58,077 nucleotides of DNA from Pseudomonas sp. UYIF39 (GTDB taxonomy: Bacteria; Pseudomonadota; Gammaproteobacteria; Pseudomonadales; Pseudomonadaceae): contig NZ_JALBYU010000033.1 of the NCBI RefSeq assembly GCF_029963765.1, forward strand, positions 1 to 58,077. Reading direction: 5' to 3'. Shown here in pieces: positions 1 to 7,794 of this stretch; positions within the stretch are counted from its first letter, which is position 1, and each line of letters starts with the position of its first letter. The notes under the pieces were generated by a model, which ran no database searches, was not told where the DNA came from, and saw only the letters and a program-made list of their open reading frames with translations. The position numbers and the translations under genes are program-made.

Positions 1-9
1 GAGCTGACG

Positions 10-79
10 TCATCGCGAGCAAGCGCGCGCCCACAAGGGAATGCATTTCAATGTGGGAGCGAGCTTGCTCGCGAAGGGG
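10..79. repeat. REP inverted pair (REPIN) at window start
   Basis: Two REP copies face each other, the left one degenerate (AGCGCGCGCCCACAA where the others have AGCTCGCTCCCACAG), the right one intact. The right copy supplies the ATG at 51 from which the following efflux gene reads. Confidence 0.85.
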
Positions 80-1529
80 CCGTCAGCCTCAACTCACCTT
101 TTGCGCCTTGCTGATCATGAGCCTTTCAGCCTGCACCGTTGGCCCGGACTTTCAAAAGCCTCAGGCACAGCCAATCTCCGAGTGGTCGACACCGTCCAGG
201 TCAGCCGCCAGCCAAGCCATCGCCGAGACCATGGACGAACGCTGGTGGGAGGTATTCCACGACCCGAAACTCTCAGCTCTGAGCCAGCGTGCCCTGACCG
301 ATAACCTCGACCTGAAACTCGCCAGCAGCCGCTTGCAACAAAGCCGCGCCGTGCGTCAGGTGATCACCGCCGACCGTTACCCAAATACCGCCGCCATTGG
401 CAGCTACGGGCGTAAACGCAACAGCGGCGAAGGCTTGAACGATCCGTCGGGACACAGCGGTGACTCGGCGTACAACCTGTGGGATGCAGGCTTCTCCGCG
501 TCCTGGGAACTGGATTTCTGGGGCCGTGTGCGTCGCGAAACCGAAGCCGCCGACGCCACTCTGGAAGTCGCGGAAAACGACCGGCGCGGCGTGCTGCTGT
601 CGGTGCTCGCCGAAACCGCTCAGGACTACATTCAGCTGCGCGGTGTGCAAAGTACGCGAGCCGTCACCGAGCAGAACCTCGACGTCGCCCGCCACAGCCT
701 GAAACTCTCGCAGCTGCGCCTGGCCGACGGTGTCGCCACCGACCTGGATGTCGCCGAAGCCGCCGCCCAGGTAGCGGCCATCGAATCGCGTCTGCCCGCG
801 CTGGAGCAGCACCAGTCGCAACTGATCAACGCCTTGAGCCTGTTGATGGGCGAGCCGCCGCAAGCGCTGTCTGCCGAGTTATCCACAGACGCCCCGGTGC
901 CGCAAACTCCGCGTCAGGTCGCCATCGGGCTGCCGTCGCAACTGGCCGAACGCCGCCCGGACATCCGCCAGGCCGAAGCCCGCCTGCATGCCGCGACCGC
1001 GAGTATTGGTGTGGCCAAGGGCGATTTCTATCCGCGGATCACCCTGTCGGGCAACATCGGTTCGCAAGCCATGCAACTCAGCGATTTCGGCTCCTGGGGC
1101 TCGCGCTCGTTCGGTATCGGCCCGCAATTCAGCCTGCCGCTGTTCGATGGCGGACGCTTGCGCGGCGTGTTGCACTTGCGCGAAGCCCAACAACAGGAAG
1201 CCGCCATCGCCTACCAGCAAACCGTGCTGCGTGCCTGGCATGAAATCGATGATCAACTGACCGCCTACAACGCCAGCCAACTGCGCCGCGACAGCCTTGC
1301 CGAAGCCGTGCGCCAAAACCAGATCGCCCTGCGTACCGCGCAACAGCAATATGTGGAAGGGGTGGTGGATTTCGTTAACGTACTGACGGTGCAAGGCGCG
1401 TTGTTGGCGACTCAGGAGCAGTTTGTGGAAAGTTCGACCGGGGTGTCGTTGGCGATGGTCGGGTTGTACAAGGCGTTGGGTGGGGGATGGGAGTCGGTGT
1501 ATCCGTTGGCGGAGATGGGACAGCGTTGA
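51..1529 (+). CDS. Outer-membrane efflux lipoprotein (OprM/NodT family) with REP-derived start
   Basis: This is an RND-type outer-membrane factor of about 490 residues, the usual family length. It would form the trimeric outer-membrane/periplasmic duct of a tripartite pump. A lipobox-like LSAC with Cys at residue 28 is followed by TVGPDFQKP, the typical mature start, and the paired outer-membrane-efflux repeats follow (the second carries LAERRPDIRQAEARL). The only in-frame ATG before the hydrophobic signal lies in the REP, giving an N-terminus MWERACSRRGR; an AAGGGA ten bases upstream could act as ribosome site. The next ATG (117) would remove most of the signal peptide. Either the REP has replaced the native first codons or a TTG/CTG start is used. 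No pump partner lies downstream, and any upstream partner is outside the window. Confidence 0.8.
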   Translation: MWERACSRRGRQPQLTFCALLIMSLSACTVGPDFQKPQAQPISEWSTPSRSAASQAIAETMDERWWEVFHDPKLSALSQRALTDNLDLKLASSRLQQSRAVRQVITADRYPNTAAIGSYGRKRNSGEGLNDPSGHSGDSAYNLWDAGFSASWELDFWGRVRRETEAADATLEVAENDRRGVLLSVLAETAQDYIQLRGVQSTRAVTEQNLDVARHSLKLSQLRLADGVATDLDVAEAAAQVAAIESRLPALEQHQSQLINALSLLMGEPPQALSAELSTDAPVPQTPRQVAIGLPSQLAERRPDIRQAEARLHAATASIGVAKGDFYPRITLSGNIGSQAMQLSDFGSWGSRSFGIGPQFSLPLFDGGRLRGVLHLREAQQQEAAIAYQQTVLRAWHEIDDQLTAYNASQLRRDSLAEAVRQNQIALRTAQQQYVEGVVDFVNVLTVQGALLATQEQFVESSTGVSLAMVGLYKALGGGWESVYPLAEMGQR

Positions 1530-1749
1530 CTTGCTTGTCGGATGGCCCGGGTATTGCGGGCAGACCGTTGTGATCAGCCGATTCTTTTTATCTCCGTGGC
1601 TAAGTCACGCCATGCCAGAGCGTAGACCCGGATCCGCATGGCTGCCGAATGTCGTGGGTCGCAAAGCCAGCATCGACGGCGGCGCTGTGGCTGTCCTACA
1701 GTGATGGCAAGTTTCAAGGTTTTTTCACCGGCAGACTCGAGGGGAGGCA

Positions 1750-3321
1750 ATGGAGGCGCGCAGAGAAACACCGCTAGACGGCACCCAAGGTCCACGCGCG
1801 GCACCCGGCGCCTGGGCGAGCGTTCAGCGCTTGCTTCGATGGGTGCGCGAGCATTGGCTGCTGCCGATCCTGGCATTGGCCACGCTGGTGCGTTTTTATG
1901 ACCTGACCGCGGCGGCGGTCTGGGGCGATGAGGGTTCCAGTCTCCTGCTGAGCCAGTATTCGCTGGCCGGGATCTGGACGCATGCCGCCTATGATGTGCA
2001 TCCGCCGCTGTATTTCATGCTGCTGCATGGCTGGATCGAGCTGTTCGGCGATGGCATTTTTTCGATTCGAATCCTGAGCGCGCTACCGGGGATTGCCACC
2101 GTGGCGCTTGGTGTCTGGCTGGTGGACTTGCTCGCCACTCGCCGCGCTGCTTTGTTGGCCGGCGTCCTGTTGGCGCTGCTGCCTACCGCCGTGCGTTACA
2201 GCCAGGAAGTGCGCATGTATTCGTTGCTGGGGCTGTGGCTGATCGGTGCCACGATTGCCCTGGTTTACTGGATCAAACACCCCGGACGTAAGCGCTATCT
2301 GGTGATTTACGCACTGCTGATGAGCGCGGCGTTCTACACCCATTACTTCACGGCCCTGTGCGTGCTGTGTCACTGGCTGTATCTGGGGCTGATCCGCGTA
2401 CAGCCTGGCTATCGCTTGCGGCATATCCAGCAGCCCGGCTGGTGGTGGGCGAACGTGGCGATTGTGTTGGTGTACTTGCCGTGGGTGCCCAGCCTGATCG
2501 ATCTGATGCAGCACATGGACCAACTCAAAGCCAATGGCGATGTAGGGTGGGAGACACCGGTCACCTTAGCCTCGTTACCTTCGATGATCTTGTCGTTCCT
2601 GATCCAGGACGATGGTGAGAACCTGCCCACATGGATTTTCATCACGTTGCCCTTGGCGTCACTGGCCTTGGTGTGGGTGGCGCTGGCGCGGGATCGCAGT
2701 GTCATTCGTGGCAGCGCGTTGCTGGTGATCTACACCGTTTTACCGTTGTTGCTGGTGTTTTCTGTGTCGTTCATCTCGCCGGTGTTCGTCGAACGTTACC
2801 TCACCGCGTACGCCCTCGGCCTGCCGATGATTGCCGCATTGGCCATCGATCGCCTGTACGCCGTCTTCCGGGTGCTGGCCGTGACGGTGCTGGTGTTGTT
2901 TGTCAGCGTCGAACTGGTGGGCCTGAACAACAACGCCGCGGTCGATACCAACGATCAAATCAGCGTCCTGGTGGATTACGTGAACCAGCACTTTGTTGCC
3001 GGTGACCGGATCGTCACCAGCGACATGCTCTGGTACCTCAGTTACGTCTATTACAACCGAACTGACGCCAAACCGCTGCTGTACACCCCGCCGTTGGCCA
3101 ATGGCGCTTCGAGCCGGCCGAATGCCTATGGTTTCGGCACGCTGGTGACTCAGGATATTTACCTCGACAGCCTCGGTAATTTGCCCAAAGGCACCGGCCG
3201 GGTGTGGTTGATCGGCACCATCGATTTGCCGAACGAATTCGCGCCGTTGCCCGCAGGCTGGCAAAACGTTGGCGTAACGCAGGCGGGAGGCGCTAACGCG
3301 CGCTTGTTCGTGTTGCATTGA
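1750..3321 (+). CDS. GT39/ArnT-like membrane glycosyltransferase
   Basis: The protein has 523 residues and many hydrophobic segments. The first periplasmic loop carries WGDEGSS (D60, E61), the acidic pair typical of GT-C enzymes of the PMT/ArnT superfamily, followed by HPPLYFMLLHGW and RYSQEVRMYSLL, also family-typical. Such enzymes use a polyprenyl-phosphate sugar on the periplasmic face; substrate and acceptor cannot be told. The ATG at 1750 follows a strong GGGGAGG. The gene is alone: 220 bases of unremarkable DNA precede it and a REP pair follows. Confidence 0.8.
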   Translation: MEARRETPLDGTQGPRAAPGAWASVQRLLRWVREHWLLPILALATLVRFYDLTAAAVWGDEGSSLLLSQYSLAGIWTHAAYDVHPPLYFMLLHGWIELFGDGIFSIRILSALPGIATVALGVWLVDLLATRRAALLAGVLLALLPTAVRYSQEVRMYSLLGLWLIGATIALVYWIKHPGRKRYLVIYALLMSAAFYTHYFTALCVLCHWLYLGLIRVQPGYRLRHIQQPGWWWANVAIVLVYLPWVPSLIDLMQHMDQLKANGDVGWETPVTLASLPSMILSFLIQDDGENLPTWIFITLPLASLALVWVALARDRSVIRGSALLVIYTVLPLLLVFSVSFISPVFVERYLTAYALGLPMIAALAIDRLYAVFRVLAVTVLVLFVSVELVGLNNNAAVDTNDQISVLVDYVNQHFVAGDRIVTSDMLWYLSYVYYNRTDAKPLLYTPPLANGASSRPNAYGFGTLVTQDIYLDSLGNLPKGTGRVWLIGTIDLPNEFAPLPAGWQNVGVTQAGGANARLFVLH

Positions 3322-3396
3322 GGCTATAACGGGTAGAACGTTGGGCGCGAAAGCCTTATGAAGCGCTAGTTGCCGAGTCATGTATCGACGGCACTG

Positions 3397-3499
3397 ACGC
3401 CATCGCGAGCAAGCTCGCTCCCACAGTTGATCTTCGGTGAACACAAGGTATGCGTACAACTGAAATCCAATGTGGGAGCGAGCTTGCTCGCGATGGCGG
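3397..3499. repeat. REP inverted pair (REPIN)
   Basis: CATCGCGAGCAAGCTCGCTC at 3401 and its inverse ending near 3497 flank about 45 bases of spacer. It sits between convergent genes. An open frame starting in it (3470) is not coding. Confidence 0.9.
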
Positions 3500-3526
3500 C
3501 GGTCAATTCACCACAAACCTACCCGG

Positions 3527-3910
3527 CTAAACCTTGACCCGAGCCTGCATGATCTCCGACTCCTCCCAATGATCCAGCGCTCGCTCTACGAGCAACTGCA
3601 CGCCGTCGGCCATGCGGCTGAGCGCCAGGGCTACGGAGCGCCGCGTTCCGTCCACATCGTCTGCCAGATTGGCAGCGATGGCGCTGATGGACAGCAGATC
3701 CTCGGAGGCGTTGGCCAGAAGGGTTTCGGTGTTGACCTCGGGGGCGACGGTGAAGAGGTTGCCTTTGCGGTGCCTGGGTGGCTTTTCGGTGGTCGGGGGG
3801 AAGTAGTGGGCGAAGGCGCGTTCGGCGGCTTCTTTGAGTTTTTCGTCTTCGAGGGAATCTTCGGACGGGGTGCCAGAGTTGTCTGGCGGATTGGGAGTGA
3901 CTTTGAACAT
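3527..3910 (-). CDS. DUF6124 family protein
   Basis: This 127-residue protein starts MFKVTPNPPDNSG and contains the family's LFTVAPEVNTETLLANASEDLLS segment and a helical C-terminus (VALALSRMADGVQLLVERAL). I recognise it as the Pseudomonas DUF6124 family, whose function is unknown to me. A frame open to 4048 would add 46 residues from the leader, but the family N-terminus is MFKV, so the ATG at 3910 is chosen. The ribosome site is weak. The upstream leader holds a UUCG-type hairpin (4027-4041, minus strand), listed separately. Confidence 0.8.
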   Translation of the reverse strand: MFKVTPNPPDNSGTPSEDSLEDEKLKEAAERAFAHYFPPTTEKPPRHRKGNLFTVAPEVNTETLLANASEDLLSISAIAANLADDVDGTRRSVALALSRMADGVQLLVERALDHWEESEIMQARVKV

Positions 3911-4272
3911 GGTGTACTCGCTTTGATTGCAAGGAGGCCAACCTGATGTTCGCTTGCACGCGAATGTAGGGTGGCAGCTATGTGCGGGGTGCAAGACCGA
4001 GTAAAGCAACACCCAAAAACCTCGGCAGACCCCGAAGGTCTCCCGCACACAGCCGCCATAAAGCGATGACAGCAGGCATAGAGGTGCCTGATGACTAGCC
4101 AGAAGCAGTGTTGGGAAGTGCTTTTACCCGGACTTGCACGTCCGTGTCACCGTTTTTTCAGTGACAAGGCCAGACTAGACCCGGGTTCGGACCGGAACAA
4201 GTTCACCAACACCGCTACAACTTGAAGGAAATCTCCGACGCGGTTACCGGACGTTGGTGTCTGTAGGAAAGG
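3911..4272 (-). other. Long leader/intergenic region upstream of the DUF6124 gene
   Basis: These 362 bases lie between the DUF6124 gene and the SPFH gene, both on the minus strand. Read on the minus strand they contain AGACC-TTCGG-GGTCT (4027-4041), a stable UUCG-capped hairpin, about 120 bases before the ATG. No convincing ORF is present; a frame through 3911-4048 lacks family similarity. From memory, related leaders precede other DUF6124/DUF3077 genes in pseudomonads; this was not verified. Confidence 0.5.
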
Positions 4273-5031
4273 TCAGGGCTTGGACGACAAATCCGCCATC
4301 CCCTTGAGCAGCTCGATCGGCAGCGGAAAGACAATGGTCGAACTCTTGTCCCCGGCAATCGAACTCAGCGTCTGCATATAACGTAACTGCATGGCCCCAG
4401 GCTGGCGCCCGAGCATCTCGGCCGCCTGCATGAGTTTTTCCGAGGCCTGCAATTCGCCTTCGGCGTGGATCACCTTGGCCCGGCGTTCCCGTTCGGCTTC
4501 GGCCTGTTTGGCGATGGCGCGGATCATCGATTCGTTGAGGTCCACGTGCTTGATCTCGACGTTGGCGACCTTGATGCCCCAGGCGTCGGTCTGGGCGTCG
4601 AGCACTTGCTGGATGTCGATGTTCAATCGCTCACGCTCGGCCAGCAGCTCATCGAGTTCGTGTTTACCGAGCACTGCCCGCAACGTGGTCTGAGCCAATT
4701 GGCTGGTGGCCATGAGAAAGTCTTCGACCTGGATGATCGCTTTCTGCGGATCGAGGACACGGAAATACAGCACCGCGTTGACCTTGACCGAGACGTTGTC
4801 GCGGGTGATCACGTCTTGTGGCGGTACGTCGAGGACCACGGTACGCAAGTCGACGCGAACCATTTGCTGAACCACCGGAATCAGCAGGATCAGGCCAGGG
4901 CCTTTGACCTGCCAAAAGCGCCCGAGCTGGAAGACAACCCCGCGCTCGTATTCGCGCAGGATGCGAAAGGTCGACCCCGCCAGTGCAATCACCAGTAACA
5001 GCAGCGCGGCAAAACCCAGTTGCAGGCCCAT
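4273..5031 (-). CDS. Slipin/stomatin-like SPFH-domain protein
   Basis: The 252-residue protein has one N-terminal membrane segment (residues 5-22), then the band-7/SPFH domain starting at EYERGVVFQLGRF, with VDLRTVVLDVPPQDVITRDNV as expected for the slipin branch, and a helical AEAERERRAKVIHAEGE stretch. Such proteins oligomerise in the inner membrane and organise microdomains. It is preceded by nfeD-like 5034-5564 with two bases between, the classical SPFH-NfeD operon, which strongly supports the call. Confidence 0.92.
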   Translation of the reverse strand: MGLQLGFAALLLLVIALAGSTFRILREYERGVVFQLGRFWQVKGPGLILLIPVVQQMVRVDLRTVVLDVPPQDVITRDNVSVKVNAVLYFRVLDPQKAIIQVEDFLMATSQLAQTTLRAVLGKHELDELLAERERLNIDIQQVLDAQTDAWGIKVANVEIKHVDLNESMIRAIAKQAEAERERRAKVIHAEGELQASEKLMQAAEMLGRQPGAMQLRYMQTLSSIAGDKSSTIVFPLPIELLKGMADLSSKP

Positions 5032-5033
5032 GG

Positions 5034-5564
5034 TTATTCTCCACCCGGCGCCGCGTCAGCCGCGGCCACTTCCAGCAATAATCCCTTGCGTGCCACCACC
5101 CGGACCCTTTGCCCGGGTTGCAGCGGCGTGGCGCTGAGTACTTGCCACTTTTCTCCTTGCAGGTGCACCCAACCGTTGTAGGCATTGCCGGCCAGCGACA
5201 TCACCGGGGTCACGCTGCCCACCAGTCCTGCATCGCCACTGACGTTTTCGCGCGGTCGGGTTTTCAGTGCGTGGATCAGCAGGAAAATCAGCAACAGGGC
5301 ACTGATCAGTCCCAGGCCGATCATCAACGGAACCGGCACCTCGGTGTTGCTCAGAATCACCGCACCGATCACGAACATCACAATGCCGCCCAGACCGATC
5401 ACGCCGTAATTGGGCAGGGCCGCCTCGGCGATCAGAAACGCGATGCCGAACGTGATCAGCCAGATCCCGATGGGGTTGGGCACCAGCAGGACGACGGTGT
5501 CCGCCGCGAATACCGATCCGCTCAAGGCCAACAGCAGCGCAACTGCACAACAACGAGTGTTCAC
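5034..5564 (-). CDS. NfeD family membrane protein (short form)
   Basis: The protein has about 176 residues: a cleavable signal (ending SGSVFAADT), three to four membrane segments, and a C-terminal OB-fold (GLVGSVTPVMSLAGNAYNG onward). The N-terminal ClpP-like protease domain of long NfeD proteins is absent, so this is the short form that partners slipins. The GTG at 5564 follows GGAGG with five-base spacing and gives a clean signal peptide; an in-frame ATG at 5585 would add seven residues and lies upstream of that ribosome site. Confidence 0.88.
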   Translation of the reverse strand: MNTRCCAVALLLALSGSVFAADTVVLLVPNPIGIWLITFGIAFLIAEAALPNYGVIGLGGIVMFVIGAVILSNTEVPVPLMIGLGLISALLLIFLLIHALKTRPRENVSGDAGLVGSVTPVMSLAGNAYNGWVHLQGEKWQVLSATPLQPGQRVRVVARKGLLLEVAAADAAPGGE

Positions 5565-5762
5565 GTGACCCTCCGGGAGAGTCATAGATGGTTCTTTATA
5601 CAGTCTAGCTGAGCTCTTGATTGTACGAATTTTGATCGATTTTCGGCGTTGCTCCGGCGGGCAGATTTCCCGCGCGATGGCGCCAGCGGGCCTAGACTTT
5701 TAGTGGAGAGAAAAAGTTTAACCATCGTCCGCGAAACGTTATTGCGGACTCCGAGGTGCATC

Positions 5763-6224
5763 ATGCGTATGGCAAGAACTGTGCAGGACAGCCTCAATAA
5801 GGCTCACTGCGAATTTGACGTCGTCACCCATCCGCACTCGGCCAGCAGCCTTGAAACAGCGCGGGTCGCGGGCATTCCTGCCGAACGGGTGGCCAAATCG
5901 GTGATCCTCGACGACCACCACGGTCATTTCCTGATGGCTGTGCTGCCGGCGAGCCGTCACCTGGACCTGAGCAAAGTACGCGGCAGCGGCGAATGGCAGA
6001 TCACCCGGGAAAGCACCCTGGCGCATCTGTTCCAGGATTGCGAACGCGGCGCGGTGCCTGCGTTGGGCGAATCCTATGGCCTGGACATGGTCATCGACCC
6101 GCTGCTGACCCGGCAAAAAGACATCTACCTGGAGGCTGGTAACCACAACAACCTGGTACACATGAGCGTGCCGGAATTCCTGAAAATGGTGCCGCATGCT
6201 GAAGTGTGTGAGTTGAGTCAGTAG
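5763..6224 (+). CDS. YbaK/EbsC-type aminoacyl-tRNA deacylase
   Basis: The 153-residue protein is a stand-alone editing domain of the YbaK/ProX superfamily, which hydrolyses mischarged aminoacyl-tRNA in the cytoplasm. Visible features are SSLETARVAGIPAERVAKSVIL (the conserved helix-strand with catalytic-type Lys), LPASRHLDLSKVR and ERGAVPALGESYG. The ATG at 5763 follows GAGGTGCATC; the longer frame from 5649 lacks similarity. The gene is single and divergent from the nfeD-like gene, with 198 bases between starts. The exact tRNA substrate cannot be told. Confidence 0.85.
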   Translation: MRMARTVQDSLNKAHCEFDVVTHPHSASSLETARVAGIPAERVAKSVILDDHHGHFLMAVLPASRHLDLSKVRGSGEWQITRESTLAHLFQDCERGAVPALGESYGLDMVIDPLLTRQKDIYLEAGNHNNLVHMSVPEFLKMVPHAEVCELSQ

Positions 6225-6246
6225 TTTTTGCGGCGTCAGTTACATC

Positions 6247-6315
6247 GCCATCGCGAGCAGGCTCGCTCCCACAGTTGAGCGCGATTCCATGTGGGAGCGA
6301 GCTTGCTCGCGATTG
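6247..6315. repeat. REP inverted pair (REPIN)
   Basis: CATCGCGAGCAGGCTCGCTC faces GTGGGAGCGAGCTTGCTCGC across a short spacer. It lies between the YbaK-type gene and the broken DUF2789 gene. Confidence 0.9.
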
Positions 6316-6362
6316 ACTGCGCAGCAGTCACCCAATCATTTGCCATGAAAAAGGAGCCCACC

Positions 6363-6608
6363 ATGGAATCCCCAACCCACAGCCTCCCCTCCCTGTTCAA
6401 ACAACTCGGCCTGCCTGACGACGCCGAAAGCATCGACAAATTCATCGCCACCCATTCACCGCTCAAGCCTGAATTGCATTTGGCTGATGCGTTTTTCTGG
6501 AGCGAGAGCCAAGCGTAGCTTCTGCGTGACGAAATTCTGGATGACGCCGATTGGGCGGAGGTGGTGGATCAGCTGGATGTTCTGATGAGGAAGGGGCGGG
6601 GGGTGTGA
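6363..6608 (+). pseudogene. DUF2789 family gene interrupted by an in-frame amber codon
   Basis: The first 51 codons encode MESPTHSLPSLFKQLGLPDD through DAFFWSESQA, then TAG at 6516-6518. The same frame continues without a gap as LLRDEILDDADWAEVVDQLD to a TGA at 6606, which is the expected C-terminal half of DUF2789 (whole family about 75-80 residues). The amber lies where relatives, as I remember them, have a Gln-like position, consistent with one C-to-T change (CAG to TAG). AAGGAG sits eight bases before the ATG. The fragment could be a dead gene, a 51-residue product, or a readthrough product. Confidence 0.8.
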
Positions 6609-6611
6609 AAA

Positions 6612-6893
6612 TCACCTTTCTGGTGGCCACTGTCGGGATGTATGGACTAGCGCGAGTATCCAAATTGCATCCGATCCTGGCTGATAAACCACGCGATAAC
6701 TTTGATGGGGGATCATCTCGCGAGTACCTGCAATGATTCCGGCAGGGCCGCTTTCAGGAAACTGGGAAATACGAGATATCGCATCAATGAATCGGTTGTC
6801 CATTTCGAGGGCGGCTATCGGGTTGACGGAATGCAGGTAATCCCAGATGTCTGCACGATCCTGTGCTGCTGCGGGCGTCCAGATTATCTTCAT
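6612..6893 (-). CDS. RelE/ParE family toxin
   Basis: The 93-residue protein has the ParE-type fold signature: an N-terminal WTPAAAQDRADIWDYL helix, a central helix with IDAISRISQFPESGPAG, and the C-terminal strands SYRVVYQ and WILALVHTSRQWP. ParE-like members poison gyrase while RelE members cut mRNA; the sequence favours the ParE branch. Its ATG overlaps the antitoxin stop by four bases, so translation is coupled. It converges on the broken DUF2789 gene, with only three bases between the two ends. Confidence 0.85.
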   Translation of the reverse strand: MKIIWTPAAAQDRADIWDYLHSVNPIAALEMDNRFIDAISRISQFPESGPAGIIAGTREMIPHQSYRVVYQPGSDAIWILALVHTSRQWPPER

Positions 6894-7168
6894 CCTTTCT
6901 TGGTTACCTGCGCACGCCTGGCAGCGAATTGTGCTTCAACTTCCTCATTGGTCAAGCCATCACCAGCTCGCATGGAAATACGTGCACTGTCGACTTTGCG
7001 TTGCAAGAACGCTTCGTACTCGCGCGACTCTCGTTGTGTTTGAACGAACTGACGCATCATTTCCCTGACGATTTGCGATGCGGGGCGATGAGAAGCTTCA
7101 GCTTCGGCCATGAACTCTTCTCGCAGTTCTGGTTCAAGTTTCATTGTGAAAACAGCTTGTTTAGACAT
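6890..7168 (-). CDS. Ribbon-helix-helix antitoxin
   Basis: The 92-residue protein starts MSKQAVFTMKLEPELREEFMAEAE, an RHH/CopG-type DNA-binding N-terminus, with a toxin-binding C-terminal tail (SMRAGDGLTNEEVEAQFAAR). Two ATGs are possible: 7174 lies two bases from GAGG, too close, while 7168 has an eight-base spacing, so 7168 is preferred. It precedes the toxin gene, the usual order. A 28-base imperfect palindrome at 7189-7216 is the likely autoregulatory operator. Confidence 0.83.
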   Translation of the reverse strand: MSKQAVFTMKLEPELREEFMAEAEASHRPASQIVREMMRQFVQTQRESREYEAFLQRKVDSARISMRAGDGLTNEEVEAQFAARRAQVTKKG

Positions 7169-7188
7169 TTTCATATCCTCGATTCGAA

Positions 7189-7216
7189 TACTGACGAAGT
7201 ATATACGTCTTCAGTA
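7189..7216 (-). promoter_or_regulatory. Palindromic operator upstream of the toxin-antitoxin operon
   Basis: TACTGA...TCAGTA arms enclose a near-perfect palindrome centred on GTATATAC; most paired positions match. It sits 21-48 bases before the antitoxin start, where an RHH antitoxin would cover its own promoter. Confidence 0.6.
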
Positions 7217-7307
7217 CCGGCGTTCATTCAGGCAGCCGCCTCGCGACGGATGGCAGCCAAGTTGTTTCAAAACTTGACCAACTTTCCCCTCAAATGCCAT
7301 ATTGATA

Positions 7308-7321
7308 GTTAGCAAACTAAC
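7308..7321. promoter_or_regulatory. Inverted repeat before the MarR gene, candidate operator
   Basis: GTTAG-CAAA-CTAAC is a perfect five-base inverted repeat ending six bases before the GTG at 7327. MarR proteins usually bind such AT-rich repeats in their own promoter. Confidence 0.5.
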
Positions 7322-7326
7322 AGTGT

Positions 7327-7794
7327 GTGTTTCCCCTCGTGCCGAAGAACCTCGACGCTCTCCAGATGAACATCAGCAGCTCCATGGTGGTGGCCGCCAG
7401 GCATTGGCGGAAGATCTGCCAGACCACGCTGGTCAACTATGGAATCTCCGAAGCCTGCGCCGTTCCGTTGTTGATGATCGGGCGTTTGGGCGAGGGTGTG
7501 CGGCAGGTGACGGTGGCGCAGGCGGCCGGGATGGAGAGCCCGTCCCTGGTGCGCCTGCTGGATCAGCTGTGTCATGCCGGTTACGTCTGCCGTACCGAAG
7601 ACGCCCATGACCGTCGCGCCAAATGCCTGAGCCTGACCGAGACCGGTCGTGAGTTGGTGCAAGCCGTCGAAATCGAGTTGGTGCGTTTGCGCCATGAAGT
7701 GCTCGAAGGGATCGATCAGAGTGATCTGGAAGCAGCGTTGCGGGTTCTGAGGGCTTTTGAATCGGCCAATCATCCGCTGGTGATCAACCCTTGA
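7327..7794 (+). CDS. MarR family regulator of the efflux operon
   Basis: The protein of up to 155 residues is a winged-helix dimer: VTVAQAAGMESPSLVRLLDQL is the recognition helix region and EDAHDRRAKCLSLTETGREL the wing, both typical of MarR. The start is uncertain: GTG 7327, GTG 7339 or ATG 7366, none with a good ribosome site. It overlaps the FUSC gene by four bases (TTGA), so it is the first gene of the operon and probably its ligand-responsive repressor. Confidence 0.85.
   Translation: MFPLVPKNLDALQMNISSSMVVAARHWRKICQTTLVNYGISEACAVPLLMIGRLGEGVRQVTVAQAAGMESPSLVRLLDQLCHAGYVCRTEDAHDRRAKCLSLTETGRELVQAVEIELVRLRHEVLEGIDQSDLEAALRVLRAFESANHPLVINP

Noticed and set aside
3470..3946. A 158-codon plus-strand frame starting MWERACSRW
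   Set aside because: The start is only the REP right arm, and the rest is antisense to the DUF6124 gene. Unlike the frame at 51, no family similarity follows.
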